From the NCBI GenBank assembly GCA_025677825.1, contig JAIXMO010000008.1, forward strand, positions 620,001 through 684,000: a stretch of 64,000 bases of DNA. The letters are read 5' to 3'. Origin of the DNA: Helicostylum pulchrum. Taxonomy: Eukaryota; Mucoromycota; Mucoromycetes; Mucorales; Mucoraceae. The notes beneath the pieces are model-generated. The model was not told the origin of the DNA, searched no databases, and was given only the letters and a program-made list of their open reading frames with translations. The translations under genes were made by a program, and so were the position numbers. Below, piece after piece: positions 23,498-34,833 of this stretch; position 1 is the stretch's first letter; each line of letters opens with the position of its first letter.

Positions 23498-24796
23498 TTA
23501 TAAAAGACCAACTTCACGCAAATTGTTTTGTATGATAATATCATTGACGGCAGACATAACAAACTTAATCTGTTGAGTATCCGTTGCGCAGGTAAAATGA
23601 GTATAGATTTGTTTAGAATCTGACTGATTTAGTGAGACGAATCGGTTCAGTATATAATTACTTGAGGCATCATAGTTGTCTGGGCCTATGATACAATGAT
23701 AGTTGTTTAGTATATACTAAATATGATTATTATTATTTGTACCTTCAAAATCACTAAAACTTTCTTTCAATGGATGTCTCGGTAGCTTCTCTTTAAAGAT
23801 ATCAATCTTGTTCAAGAACAATATAATCGAAGTTTTAATAAACCAACGTGAGTTACAAATAGAGTCAAACAGAGTAAGTGCCTCTTGCATACGGTTCTAC
23901 ATAAAAAAAAGTATTAAGTGAATGCGCAAAAAAGAAACGTAAATATTTTATATATGTATTTACCACTGTTTCGTCCTCAATCAATACTTGATCGTATTCG
24001 GATATAGCTACCAAAAAGATGATAGCTGTCACATTTTCAAAACAATGAATCCATTTTTTACGTTCAGATCTTTGCCCACCCACATCAAACATACGATAAG
24101 TGAGTTCGCCAATAACAAATGTAGTCTCTGTAATACCAGTAGTTTTAACCCGAGATCTTAATACATCCTGATCGGTAGGAATATAATTAACATCACCAAT
24201 ACGGTCCATCGAGTCAAAGTAACTAAAAAGAAAAAAAAAAGGGGGAGGGGAGAGAGGGGGAGAGGAAGGGAGAAAGAGAAAGAAAAGATTGTTATTAAAA
24301 AAAGAATAAAAATAAAAGGTTAACTATATACATACTATTTAGCGGAATCGTTTAATTGATACTCTCTACTTCTATCGAATACACTCTGGAGATGTGTATC
24401 TTTCCATAATGATTTTAAAGCCAAAGTTACATCAGCAGGAAGTGATTCGCGCTCTATTTGAGAAGGTAAATCCAGTATGATGGCTGAATGATGCTTATTT
24501 TGAGCAAATGCATAAGAGACACCCATATTTTCCATTGCCTCAATGATGACTCTCATAGACTGAACAGTATTTGAAAAGATAATTTCTTTAAATGCTTCTC
24601 TTTCATCACGAGAATAGCCACCGTCATGAATTAATTTCATTTGCTTTAAAATGGTTGATTTTCCTGATTCTCCTGCTCCTAACAGCAACATTTTCACTTC
24701 ATTTTTTTGATTCATTTTATCTCGCTTAATTTGATCATCGATTTCCTGTGTACGAGCTTTTCCATCGTGTACTTCATTGGATTGACAGCAACCCAT
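23498..24796 (-). CDS. Heterotrimeric G-protein alpha subunit (4 exons)
   Basis: Exons 24796-24336, 24222-23964, 23896-23743 and 23685-23498 join to 353 aa, the usual fungal length. It relays signals from seven-helix receptors to effectors. All guanine-nucleotide motifs are intact: GAGESGKST (40-48), [33 protein letters not shown] and FTCATDT. The N-terminus MGCCQSN carries Gly2 for myristoylation and Cys3/Cys4 for palmitoylation, placing it at the plasma membrane. The C-terminus ends EVGLL, so the Cys four residues from the end that pertussis toxin modifies in Gi-like subunits is replaced by Val. Intron 1 has a polypyrimidine run of about 60 nt before its acceptor. It lies 2 kb from the class C receptor gene. 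Confidence 0.97.
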
Positions 24797-27055
24797 TATT
24801 TATATTATTTATAATCTCGGTATTAAATCTTTTTTTTTTTTTTTAATTTTTTAATTTTTTTTTAGTCTTGTAACAAAAAAAAAAAAATATGAATATATAC
24901 AAGAAAAAAAAAAGTAAATGATTTTAAAAAAAAAGAAAAGATAAAGGTAAATAGTAATTAGGAAACAGATTGATTTAGGAAACAAAAAAAAAGGGGGTAT
25001 CTTATTAGAATAAAACGAGTAATGTGCAGAGTTTATACTGACCCCCTCCTACTCTCTCCCTTTCGCACTATATCTCCTTAAAAACTCCCTACGTATACAG
25101 AGCAATTATTGTATTACGGAAATAGAAGCATTTAATTACGCTTAAATGTCATTTTTTTTATTTGTCCATCTGTTTGTAATATCTGTAATACTCAATTAAA
25201 AACAAACTGAATAGTTTTCAACATAATTTGAAATGTATAATAACAACAGTAAAAAAAAAATATATATATAGTACGAATCGACTAGTATATAAATAAATAC
25301 ACAGGGGATATTATATAGTTTAATAGGAGTATTATTATATCGCTGGAGGGGAACTCTCATCACTTTTCAGTATATATAAACACTCGACAAGTTATTTTAT
25401 TTTTTTGTGTTCCATTTGATAAACTATTTTTTTTTTAAAAAAAAATAGGGGAACTGAACACAAACAAAAATCAAGTTTTTCTTAAAAAAGCACTAATCTA
25501 TTATTGGCTCATTTACACCTTCCGCACACAAAAATATTGTCGATGTGAACTTTTTTTTTTTTTGCAAGTTTTTACAGGTTTTTTTTTTATTATCGTTAAA
25601 CGTGTTAATAAATAATATTTTTTTATATACATGAGAGTAAAACCAAGAAATATTGTACGTTTAGATAAACCGATTAATCGCATCATCTTTTTTATTTTTC
25701 ACTTTCGATTTGTGATTAGGAGTAACTAATCGAAATATAAACTTCAGTGGCAATGCGTTTTTTACTGTGTTTTTGTTTTTCTAAAACGATCGAAAAAGAA
25801 AAATGATTTGTAATGCAGGTAGAACTAATCAAATTCAATATGGTAAAAGCAAACGTGAAATAATAAATCCCAATAAAACAGGAATATTTTAGTTACATAA
25901 AAAAATATAAATTATCCAGTCAAGAAAAAAAAAAAAATGCAAACTATGATTTACATAACATATTTAATCTTCAAGACCTATCACATAATTTTAACATGTG
26001 TTTTCTATGTACTGTATATCGAGAATAAACTAAATCTAAAAAAAGGTTGATAGTAAAATTAAGCATATTTACTCTAATCGAGAAAGATGTTTTTTTTTAC
26101 AGAATTTATTTCTGTTGGAGCTTTTTGAATATATATATTTTGCATTTCAAGTTTAAATTCTTGTTTTTTAAAAGCCAATACAGATACGTTCATCTTATTC
26201 CGTATATATATAATAACCATGTAAGGGGATCTTATTATTCGAACACCCAAAGAAAAAAAAAGGAGTGCAGTCTCTCTCTTGTTTTTTAAATAAAAAAGAA
26301 AGACTTTCTCCCCTTCCCTGGATGTGATGCCATGCTTATTGTTAAATGGAGGCAAAAAAAAAAGGAGGAACAGAGACGATCATCGATTTTATTTTACTTT
26401 TTTTTCTACGGCGGATCTAATTGGCAAATATGAAGATGTACTACCTCTAAGTCACATTTCAAGAAAGTTCAAACAGAAATAGCTTTAAAAGAACACGATA
26501 TAAAACCTTATTACATCAAAAAGAGATTGTACTTTTGTAAGTATAGTTTTTTATACTTTGTATCAAGAACCACGCACGATTTGTTTGTGGACTTTTTATA
26601 GAAGAGGCGTATACCCTTTAAATAGTTTAGAAAAAGTAAAGACATAAGCTTATTTATCAAAGGAATTAATTGTTCCGTTCGAGCCACAAAGTTCTTATTA
26701 ATGTTTACAAAAATAATTACAACTGAGAATGATTTCTTTTTTCCTCCTGTGAACTGCGTTTGCCCACAAAAATTTGGTTTTCATCTGTATAAGCCAAATA
26801 CTATGTAAACACATACTTTCTTTTATGAACAGGTTGTAATATGAATAAGTTAAAATTAATTACATAATCAACAGGAAAATCAAATTCATAAAAACCAAAA
26901 AAATGATAACCTATCTTTCAGGGCAAAGCCCATACAAAGATAAAAAAGATCTAGAATTCATGTGTACTTCAAGAAGCATGCGCTAGTGTGCTGATCATAT
27001 ACCCTTATATAGGATAGTCTTATGAATTATATACAGTAGTCATATATAGACTATT
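24797..27055. other. Gene-poor region, 2.3 kb
   Basis: Upstream side of the G-alpha gene followed by AT-rich DNA with many A and T runs. Short ORFs here have no motifs. A small inverted repeat (ATAGTCT / AGACTAT, about 27013-27054) sits at its right edge beside the MITE-like element. Confidence 0.5.
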
Positions 27056-27273
27056 CTTTTGGACAAAAAAATAGTACGCCCTCAATAAGGCCAAAAAACG
27101 CGGCTGGCTGCTCTTTTCCCTTTTGGTAAATATTACACCCTCCGAGGGTATAGCATTTACCAAAAGGGAAAAGAACAACCCTCTAACGTAAAACTCGTAT
27201 TTTTGGCTGAGGAGTATGAAGTTTTAAGATTATGATTGCCTTATTGAGGGCGTACTATTTTTTTGTCCAAAAG
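27056..27273. mobile_element. MITE-like element with 36-bp terminal inverted repeats
   Basis: 218 bp bounded by perfect 36-bp inverted repeats: 27056-27091 (begins CTTTTGGAC, ends AATAAGGC) and 27238-27273 (begins GCCTTATT, ends GTCCAAAAG). Inside lies a second inverted repeat (27110-27131 and 27155-27176, one mismatch) and a central short palindrome ACCCTCCGAGGGT (27137-27149). No coding capacity. Size and termini fit a non-autonomous DNA transposon, but no clear target-site duplication flanks it and no second copy was found in the window, so the class is unassigned. A long imperfect hairpin with a regulatory or RNA role is the alternative. Confidence 0.6.
27110..27176. repeat. Nested inverted repeat inside the 27.1-kb element
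   Basis: Arms 27110-27131 and 27155-27176 are 22 bp each and match at 21 of 22 positions when one is reverse-complemented. They enclose a loop that itself holds the 13-bp ACCCT-CCG-AGGGT hairpin. Confidence 0.8.
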
Positions 27274-29054
27274 GAGGGGGAACTATTTTTTTTGCTTGAG
27301 AATACCCCTAACGACTTTTTTTTTTTTTTTTTTTTTTTGTACAATAACTCGGATAAGTATAAGTGCATGTCTTATAATAGTAGAATACCATTGTACTAGC
27401 ATCATGTGCTTATAATTGTGATCTTCTAATCAAAATGACATTTTATTCAGGTACATTTATATTTTTTGTACAATGTGTTTTATGAATTTGTGTCGCATGC
27501 GGTAAAAACCCTTTCCGCACTTCCGAAAAAAAGTTTGTTTTGTAAACCCAGCCTTTTTTTTTTCTGCCGAAAATCGAATATATTAAAATATTATAAAGTA
27601 TATACAAATACAATCACGGTTGAAAGGGAAAAAAAGAAGTTATTGCATTCTTTAATAATTCGAAGTTTTGTGGGAGTATCAATTTCGTCTGTACAGTATT
27701 ATGTGCCTTTTACAGAATCAAACTTAAGGGTTTTGGATAAAAAAAAAAGTATATTTGTTCAAATTAAAAAAAAAGGTTAAAAAAACACTTCAAAATATAA
27801 ACACAATTTGGTAATTTGTTCAAACTCACGAGCTAAAAAAAAAAAGCTTAAATATTTGATAGAGAAACAGTTATCATTTACTCAGCTTACATCATCTTAT
27901 GCACCAGACTCGCGCACATGATAGAAGCGTTTGATTTTATATATATTGCTGCATCTTTGATTTCTCCCTCTTCTTTTTTAAATTACATACAAATTTTTTT
28001 TGTATGTGCGGGTGTATTATGATGATACTATGCTTTTTATTATATTTTTAAGAGAAAAGGAAACAGATAGAAAAAAATAAAATAAAAAAATACGCCAGTC
28101 TTTTTGAACACGTTTTACACAATATCAGCAACCGGGGATTTTTTTGTACAAATCGCATAAAAAAGCGGTACTGTAGCGAGGGATTGAAACGGCTGGGTGA
28201 CATCATGTGTAGAGTTGGATTAAAAGCCTACACGTTTTAGTTTCGTATAACTTGACTCGGGTCATTTTTTGTTCTCAACAATTATAAGTTTGACCGAAAA
28301 GAAAATATAGTGAGATTGGAGGAATGTTTTAAAAGTTTAGTGTGGATCAGCGAAAAATAAATAAATACATAATACCATACAAGGTTAAAACGAGATTCCA
28401 ACATTGATTATTTAGTATGTGAAATCTGTTTATTAAACGATAGAACCTTCTAAAGTCTTTTTTTTTTTAAACACTTGCTGAATATGGCTATTTTTTTTGG
28501 TGCTAAAGGTGTTTTATAGGGATTTGTACTAAATAATCAAAATAGGGCTACATCAGAAACAGATTTTTACCAATTATGGTTAAACTCGATTTAAATAGAG
28601 TAGAAAAAAATTTCGATTAAAAAAGAGTGAATGAGAGAGAAGATCTGCACTTGATCATTCAGTTTTCTTTTTCCGAATCAAATCACTGCCACCCGTATGC
28701 GTCGCATCAATGATTCCAGAGCGAAAATATACGTCAACTATCAGGAGACTTGTTCTCGTAATATTAGAAGGGATTTTATTTTTAGCTTATAATTTATGAC
28801 GACCCAAAAAAAGTCTTGCTTAAAAAACCTCACAGCCTTGTTGTAGAGGCGAACTAACTCCGCATTAAAAATTAAAGTATTTGTATTTCCACATGCAGCT
28901 CTAAATATGATGTCATATACATATTAGACTTGTATAAATATTTTTAATTGCATTTTAATTGTTCTCTTCTTCTTTTAATAAACATCTCTTTTTTTCTTTT
29001 TTTTCTTCAAAAAATATACACGTACAAATAATACTTAATAATATAATAATAATA
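27274..29054. other. Gene-poor region, 1.8 kb
   Basis: AT-rich with a T run at about 27318-27338. An ORF at 27466-27780 starts with a non-ATG codon and is Lys/Phe-rich as expected from A/T runs. The right end holds the promoter of the small ORF at 29055. Confidence 0.5.
28933..28940 (+). promoter_or_regulatory. Possible TATA box for the 75-aa ORF
   Basis: TATAAATA 115 bp before the ATG at 29055, followed by a pyrimidine-rich stretch (about 28960-29007), the arrangement seen before other starts in the window. Confidence 0.4.
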
Positions 29055-29282
29055 ATGGCGTCTTTACAATCAAAAATCCCTGTCGAAATTTCAAATAATA
29101 ATAATACTAGAATTACTACTAGCATGACGAGAGAAGATTTAATGATACTTGCTCAAAACGAATACGCTCGACAATTATGTAAATTTACTGAAGCACAGTT
29201 AAAGAGAAAAGTACCTTGTTACACCGAGCAACAAAAGATTGGCATGGCTACTCTTTCATCTGTAAAAGCTGCTCAACACTAA
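29055..29282 (+). CDS. Small hypothetical protein, 75 aa
   Basis: Single exon starting at the ATG of MASLQSKIPVEISNNNNTR. The composition is balanced and unlike translated A/T noise: a poly-Asn patch, then an amphipathic, charged stretch (SMTREDLMILAQNEYARQLC) and KFTEAQLKRKVPCYTEQQ. It is preceded by a TATA-like box and a CT-rich leader and followed by T-rich DNA. No signal peptide or membrane segment. Family not recognised; the helical, charged content could suit a small regulatory or binding protein, but no function is claimed. It stands alone in an 8.6-kb gene-poor stretch. Confidence 0.6.
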   Translation: MASLQSKIPVEISNNNNTRITTSMTREDLMILAQNEYARQLCKFTEAQLKRKVPCYTEQQKIGMATLSSVKAAQH

Positions 29283-32200
29283 AACAAAACATTTTCGTAT
29301 ATAATAATCTCCTTGTAAATAATTTCTTTCTCTTAATTTTTTTTAGCACTATTTTTTTTTTTTTTCTGTTTTCATTAAACGCCCATTTGGTCTCGAGCCC
29401 TTTCGGCTTGATTTTACCCTTATTGTTACACATAAAAAATAAATCTAATATTTTTCACGTTTTATAATAACTTTTTGTTTGACAGAAAAAAGAAAGTTCC
29501 TTTTTTACATATTTAATTTTGGATGACAAACTCATTTACCTTTTTTCTGCGTATACTTTCCAATAACGTAAGATCCTACTTAATGGTATACGTTTATCGG
29601 CTATATTATAAGCAAAGTAATATTCGTTAAAAAGATGCCAATGTTACGATATCAGCAGTAAAAACCTTTTAATGTTTCAGGAAGACTATAGGAGTTACTT
29701 GAGCCCAAGAATGTAAGCTAATAATACTTTCCGATTCTCCCCCCAAAAAAAGCACAATTTGACCTCTCCCAATTTTTGATCCGTTTTAAATCCGGTTTTG
29801 GGTCAGATGTAAGCCATTGGGATTCTTTTCGAAAGACTATTCTAGATTTATCAACCCAGTTATTGATATTCGTACACGCATTCATTTGAGTGTTCAGGAA
29901 TATCAACACTGACATAACATTGCGTAAAAATAAAGTCGGGCCCCCCGTAAAGATGGTTAAAAAGGGCGATTCAATCAACTTGTTTTAATCCTATAAAGTT
30001 TCAGGCAAATTATTTATGCATGTTACAAAGGATCAGGTACTTTTTTTTTCTTTTACAGCAAACATATGCAAATATTATGCTGTACTATAAATTGACAGCT
30101 GTATATGTTTTATGTACAATAAATCACACTCCTATTACTACTACTACTATTACAAAAAAAAAAAAACGCTCATAAATAAATACTTATATAGCGTTTCTGG
30201 CCAGTTTTGTTGATATACTATCCTAATATAGTATGTATCTGAAGCAAATACTGTTACTTGGATTAACCACAAAAAAAAAAAAAAAATGCATTTATCGCTT
30301 CTCATTTTTATTACAAAAAAACATGATTTGAAAGCGCACAAAGTAGCTAGCTGACGAACACCCCTCCGACAGTAGCTGTTAGTAACTCGACCTTACGGAT
30401 CGACGCCCAGTCTACTGTTACAGTTGCTGCTAAAAAAAAATACCTCACTTTGTCATTTTGTATTTGGACACACCTGTATGTTAACGTTACAAAAAAAAAG
30501 CAAGTTCGATTGTTTTCAGATATTCCAAAACATAAACGTAAAGTGTAAATGTCAACTAGTTTTTAGTACTAGGACTTACGGCGTTGCGTAATTAAACCCC
30601 CCTTAATAGTTATTTAAAGTTGATATTAGCACGAATATATTTTCCAGATAATTTTTGTATCACATTATACCGATCAAACAACATCCATACCCCACTCCGG
30701 AAACAATTTTACTAGAAAAATTCCATAAAAATAAATGTAAATGGCGGACTTTTTTACAGAGCTTCAAGCAGCATAAATATTATATCTAGATATCAACAAC
30801 ATGAAGTATTATCCTCATCACGACTTTTAAACAGAATTGCGGTTCCAACACAAAAAAAAGGTATTCTTTGTAACATAAACCTTGTACTTGTACTATGACG
30901 AGGCGAGAGTGTAAACAATACATATTACAAATGCTTAAATAATAGTGACCATGCATCCCTTGATTACGAGTTTAGTGATCTTTACCAACATTCTTCCTTT
31001 AACATTTTATGTAACTACATACTTTTACATTTAATACACTATATGTGTACGTACATAATGTCTACTATGGTACCAAGTAATAAACTGATCAAATATCAAT
31101 GTTCTCTCATAAAATACACCGCCTTCTTTTTTTTTGCGTAAAGCGTAACTGAAACATGTACTTCAATATAAGAACTCCTTGTTTTTATATTTTACTGCAG
31201 GTAGTTCAAAAGAACTACTTGTCTTGAGCTTACCTATTAAGCGCTGGCCATAGCTGGTACGGGTATTACTAAGTCCTTTCCCGTCCTTGTGACCTGAACT
31301 GGTAAATATCACCGCCGAAGCTGGCCAATCAGTACTTCAACAACTGGAAAACCTCGTAATTGGCGTATCGAAGGCACGGTCTTCTTTACAGGTAATGGCC
31401 TCTACTATATGAAGAATACGGTAGCAGATATATTAAGGAGCATCCCGATTTAAGGGTAGGATCGATTTAGGGGTGTATTTATCCAGCATTTCTTTGGTTC
31501 TCCTCGCCTTAACATCACCATTGCTACTATTATTCCGTTTAATGGTGGGATCTGATTTCACTAAACTATTAAATAGAGCCAAAAAATATGCCTTTTTTTG
31601 GAAGTAATTAGTTCTATATATCATATAGTAGTTTTTAAATGTATAGTTATGTGTCACTTTAATAAATAGCTCTGTGCTATTTTAATTGAAGAACAATAAG
31701 AGTCTTATTAGAATTTAAAATGGTTCTAATGTTTGAGCTCTTGCAGAAAAAGATAGAAAGCATATTTTTTTGTAAAAGAACTTAGGTGAGTTTAAGAAAT
31801 ATTTAACGTGTTATAATGCATAATTTCCTGTTAATTATTCTCTTTAAAACGCGTGTTTTCAAGTGAATGTTTAGGCGTTATGTCTAAAAAAGGCCGTTTT
31901 TACAATGATAGAAATAAGGTATTCTCTTTGTATAATTAAAAGGCAGGAAATGATTTTTTTGTCCAAATAACTCGGTGAAAGTTAGTCTTTAAAACATTGT
32001 CTTTCAATCAATTATTGAAAACTGCTTGTTATTCTATATTTTTCTCGATTTTTTCTACTTTTTTTTGGTCGATCATTTTTGATAGTTTTTGGGGTCAGCC
32101 CCTTTTGTATTTTAGTTGATATTTTGTAATTACAATGATGATAAAGTACTCCTTTTGGTAAATCTAATCCGTTTAAAACTATATTTTTACAAAAATCACT

Positions 32201-33411
32201 GAACGAGTGATCACCGTTTTACGAAGTTTTTTTTTTTTGCTAAAATTTGAGTCAAGGGATCTTAAAAAAGCGATTTCTTTTAAGAGTGTTTTCTCGCCCA
32301 GTTTTGTATATAGCATTTTTTTTTATGAACAAGCAATATACAGCTTTTGAATATAAATATTCGGTGCTATAACCAAACATGGTAATGAAAAAGCTACATT
32401 TTACGTAATCGCGAAAATCTGAAAACCGAAAATTACAGTTACACTAAAAAAGTCTTTTTTTTGTCTTTCAATTTTTGCATTAGAAGTATTATTTAAAATT
32501 TATTAGAAGCTTCTAAAAGGGCACATCATTATCCTTGTTTTTTCCAAAAATAAAGCCAAATTATGTCCGGGGTAATCGCGAAAAAACCATACTTTTTGGC
32601 CAAAAAACAAAAAAGTACGTTTAATCAAAGATATATTCAAAAAAACTATCTTGTATTAAAAACTTGGGACCTACCAAATACCCGAAGTTCTAAATTGTTT
32701 ATTTCACTATTTGTCACTAGTGCACTCTTTGTTATATTCTCATTTTTAATTCTATATTATTATTATTCTATTAAAGAGTAGCTGTTTGATATGAGAAATA
32801 AGGTGTTGGTATTTTTGTAACATACATTATATATACAGTCCTGAGATAGTTTCCAAGTATTCTTCAAGACTTTTCCATGTAGAAAGTTATAACTCCTATG
32901 CTATTGTTTAAATTATCAATAATTTTATAACATACAGTAGATTTTCTTGACTGCCTTCAAAGGAAGTCGAATAAAATCTATCGTGTAAAGTATATCTGAC
33001 ATTGTTACATATTGTAACTGTCTCTGGTAAGTAAATGTTGCTTTATGCTCTACTAACTTACATGAAGCTAGTAGGATTACTATATTCTACTTATTAGAAA
33101 ATTATGATATGTTGTCACTTGGGAAAACATGATTTTAAGCTGTTACCTACAACATTATTTTATGCTGTTACCCACAACATGCTTTTATAAGCCAAAAAAA
33201 AAAAAAGAGGTTTGTACAGGAAGTAATCTTTGTTGCTTCTCAATTATATTACTGGGTATACCATTATCCGAATAAAGTATAATCCTGTACCTAACAAAAA
33301 AGCATGCTTTGAAAGCGCGCAAAAAGTTCTCATGCGCCAAAAAAAAACTTAGTCTTTTTTGGTTTTTCACTATCTTTTTTTTTTGGTTTTTATTTATTTA
33401 CTCTGCACAGT
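29283..33411. other. Gene desert, 4.1 kb
   Basis: Mostly AT-rich. Two patches stand out as less AT-rich: about 30350-30435 (minus strand reads through an AG acceptor-like site into AATVTVDWASIRKVELL before a stop) and about 31200-31660, where a minus-strand ORF (31657-31433) contains RRTKEMLDKYTPKSILPLN. These may be relics of genes or transposons; neither has a recognisable family. No intact gene is seen. Confidence 0.45.
33133..33180. repeat. Two-copy tandem repeat, 25-bp period
   Basis: Unit at 33133-33155 (TTTTAAGCTG...) recurs at 33158-33180 with two substitutions. Both share the core CTGTTACC(T/C)ACAACAT. Confidence 0.8.
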
Positions 33412-34833
33412 ATGTCAGCAGTTGAAATACCAGGTGTTATTACAGCTTCTCAAAAGACGCAAATAAAAGCATGGTGGAAAAAAGTAACTGTAAACAACCC
33501 TAACGGTGTTCACTTTCGACAAGTTGGTAATATCGCAAAATAAAAAAATAAAAAAATTGACAACATAATAATTTATATAATTATTAGAACGAGGAGTGTT
33601 TGGTATTCCCTTAATAGAATCACTCGGTTACGCTCGCTCTAGAATTTCATATATTGATGAGGTAACTGGGAATACTTGCAATGGCTTTATTCCAGTCATC
33701 ATTGCGAAATGTGGAGCCTTTTTAAAAGACGAAGGTTTCTTTTTTTAAAACTATTTTATTTTTAATTTGAACGTTACACATAACATATTAACGCCCCTAA
33801 TTTAATTTTAAGCATTATCCACAGAAGGTATATTTCGTTTATCTGGTAATGCAAAGCGAATATCAATGCTGCAAACTATTTTTGATACTCCTAACGGATA
33901 TGGTTTACAACTTGATTGGCGTGGTTATACTGTCCATGATGCATCAAATGTAATGCGTCGTTTTCTTAATTACTTGCCTGAACCTGTGATCACTCTTGAA
34001 TACCAATCTACTTTTAAAAATACGCTAGGTAAAATATGTGAAAATCATTTATTACTGTTGTTTGGCTAACCTACTTGATCTTTATCAAGATGCTGTATTT
34101 CCAACTATTGAAGCAAAAATCAGTGCGTTTCAAGATTTGATTGAACAATTACCAACGTCGCATCAATATATTTTACTTTACCTTTTAGATATGCTGTGCT
34201 TATTTTCTTTGTGTTCCGAGAATACAAGAATGGATTTATCTTCTTTGGCTACTGCATTTGCTCCAGTAAAGGCACAATTACGCTATATTTTTTCTTTTTC
34301 ACTAATGTCCTTTTTTTTTAGTGTGTACTTTCCGACCCAAATGATGCGATGAATCCGGCTAGATACAAAGAAGCGCAAAGGGTTCTGGAATTTCTAATCA
34401 AGCACCAAGATAAATTTTCTATGCCAAGATATTCATCATTAAAGCCTAATGACGATCCATGTAAAATAACATTTATGTATATTATGCATATATCTATATA
34501 AGCTAATATTTATATTTATATGCAGTAATGCATCAACAAGATAATTCTAGACTGCAACAGGAACTAAGACGTAACGGTAGCAGAACTTCAACTGAAACAG
34601 ATACTAGCTCAAAACTCTCTAGAGCCTATTCTTTATCACACGGCTCACATTCGGTTTCTAATTTAATTTTTAATCCTATAGACTTGAATTCTACTTTAAA
34701 GAGATCAAAAACAGTTCCTACAAAAAGAAGTAAATTTGGAGAGCATGAACCAGAGCAAGTTATATTCGTAAATAATAATAATAATAATAATAATAGTAGC
34801 AGTGCTTCATGTAAGAATCTAGTCACTCTTTAG
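33412..34833 (+). CDS. RhoGAP protein, SAC7/BAG7-like (6 exons)
   Basis: Exons 33412-33526, 33588-33734, 33813-34028, 34090-34265, 34322-34460 and 34526-34833 give 366 aa. It stimulates GTP hydrolysis by Rho-family GTPases, shaping actin and wall growth. Seen: GVFGIPLIESLGYARSRIS, IPVIIAKCGAFLKDEA, the arginine finger in EGIFRLSG (Arg96), LDWRGYTVHDASNVMRRFLN and LPEPVI, then LCSENTRMDLSSLATAFAP. The order matches the yeast Sac7/Bag7 type (Rho1 GAPs), which is a family-level inference. The RhoGAP domain is near the N-terminus and no PH, BAR or LIM domain is present. The C-terminal 100 residues are low complexity, with Ser-rich patches, basic KRSKTVPTKRSKFG and an Asn run. The start is the first ATG after a T-rich leader. 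Confidence 0.94.

Noticed and set aside
29718..29978. 86-aa minus-strand ORF
   Set aside because: No family, no leader signals; may be a relic but nothing supports a gene.
33185..33370. Minus-strand ORFs at 30.2 and 33.3 kb sharing TTTGAAAGCGC-like bases
   Set aside because: The similarity covers only about 20 bp; not enough to call a dispersed repeat.
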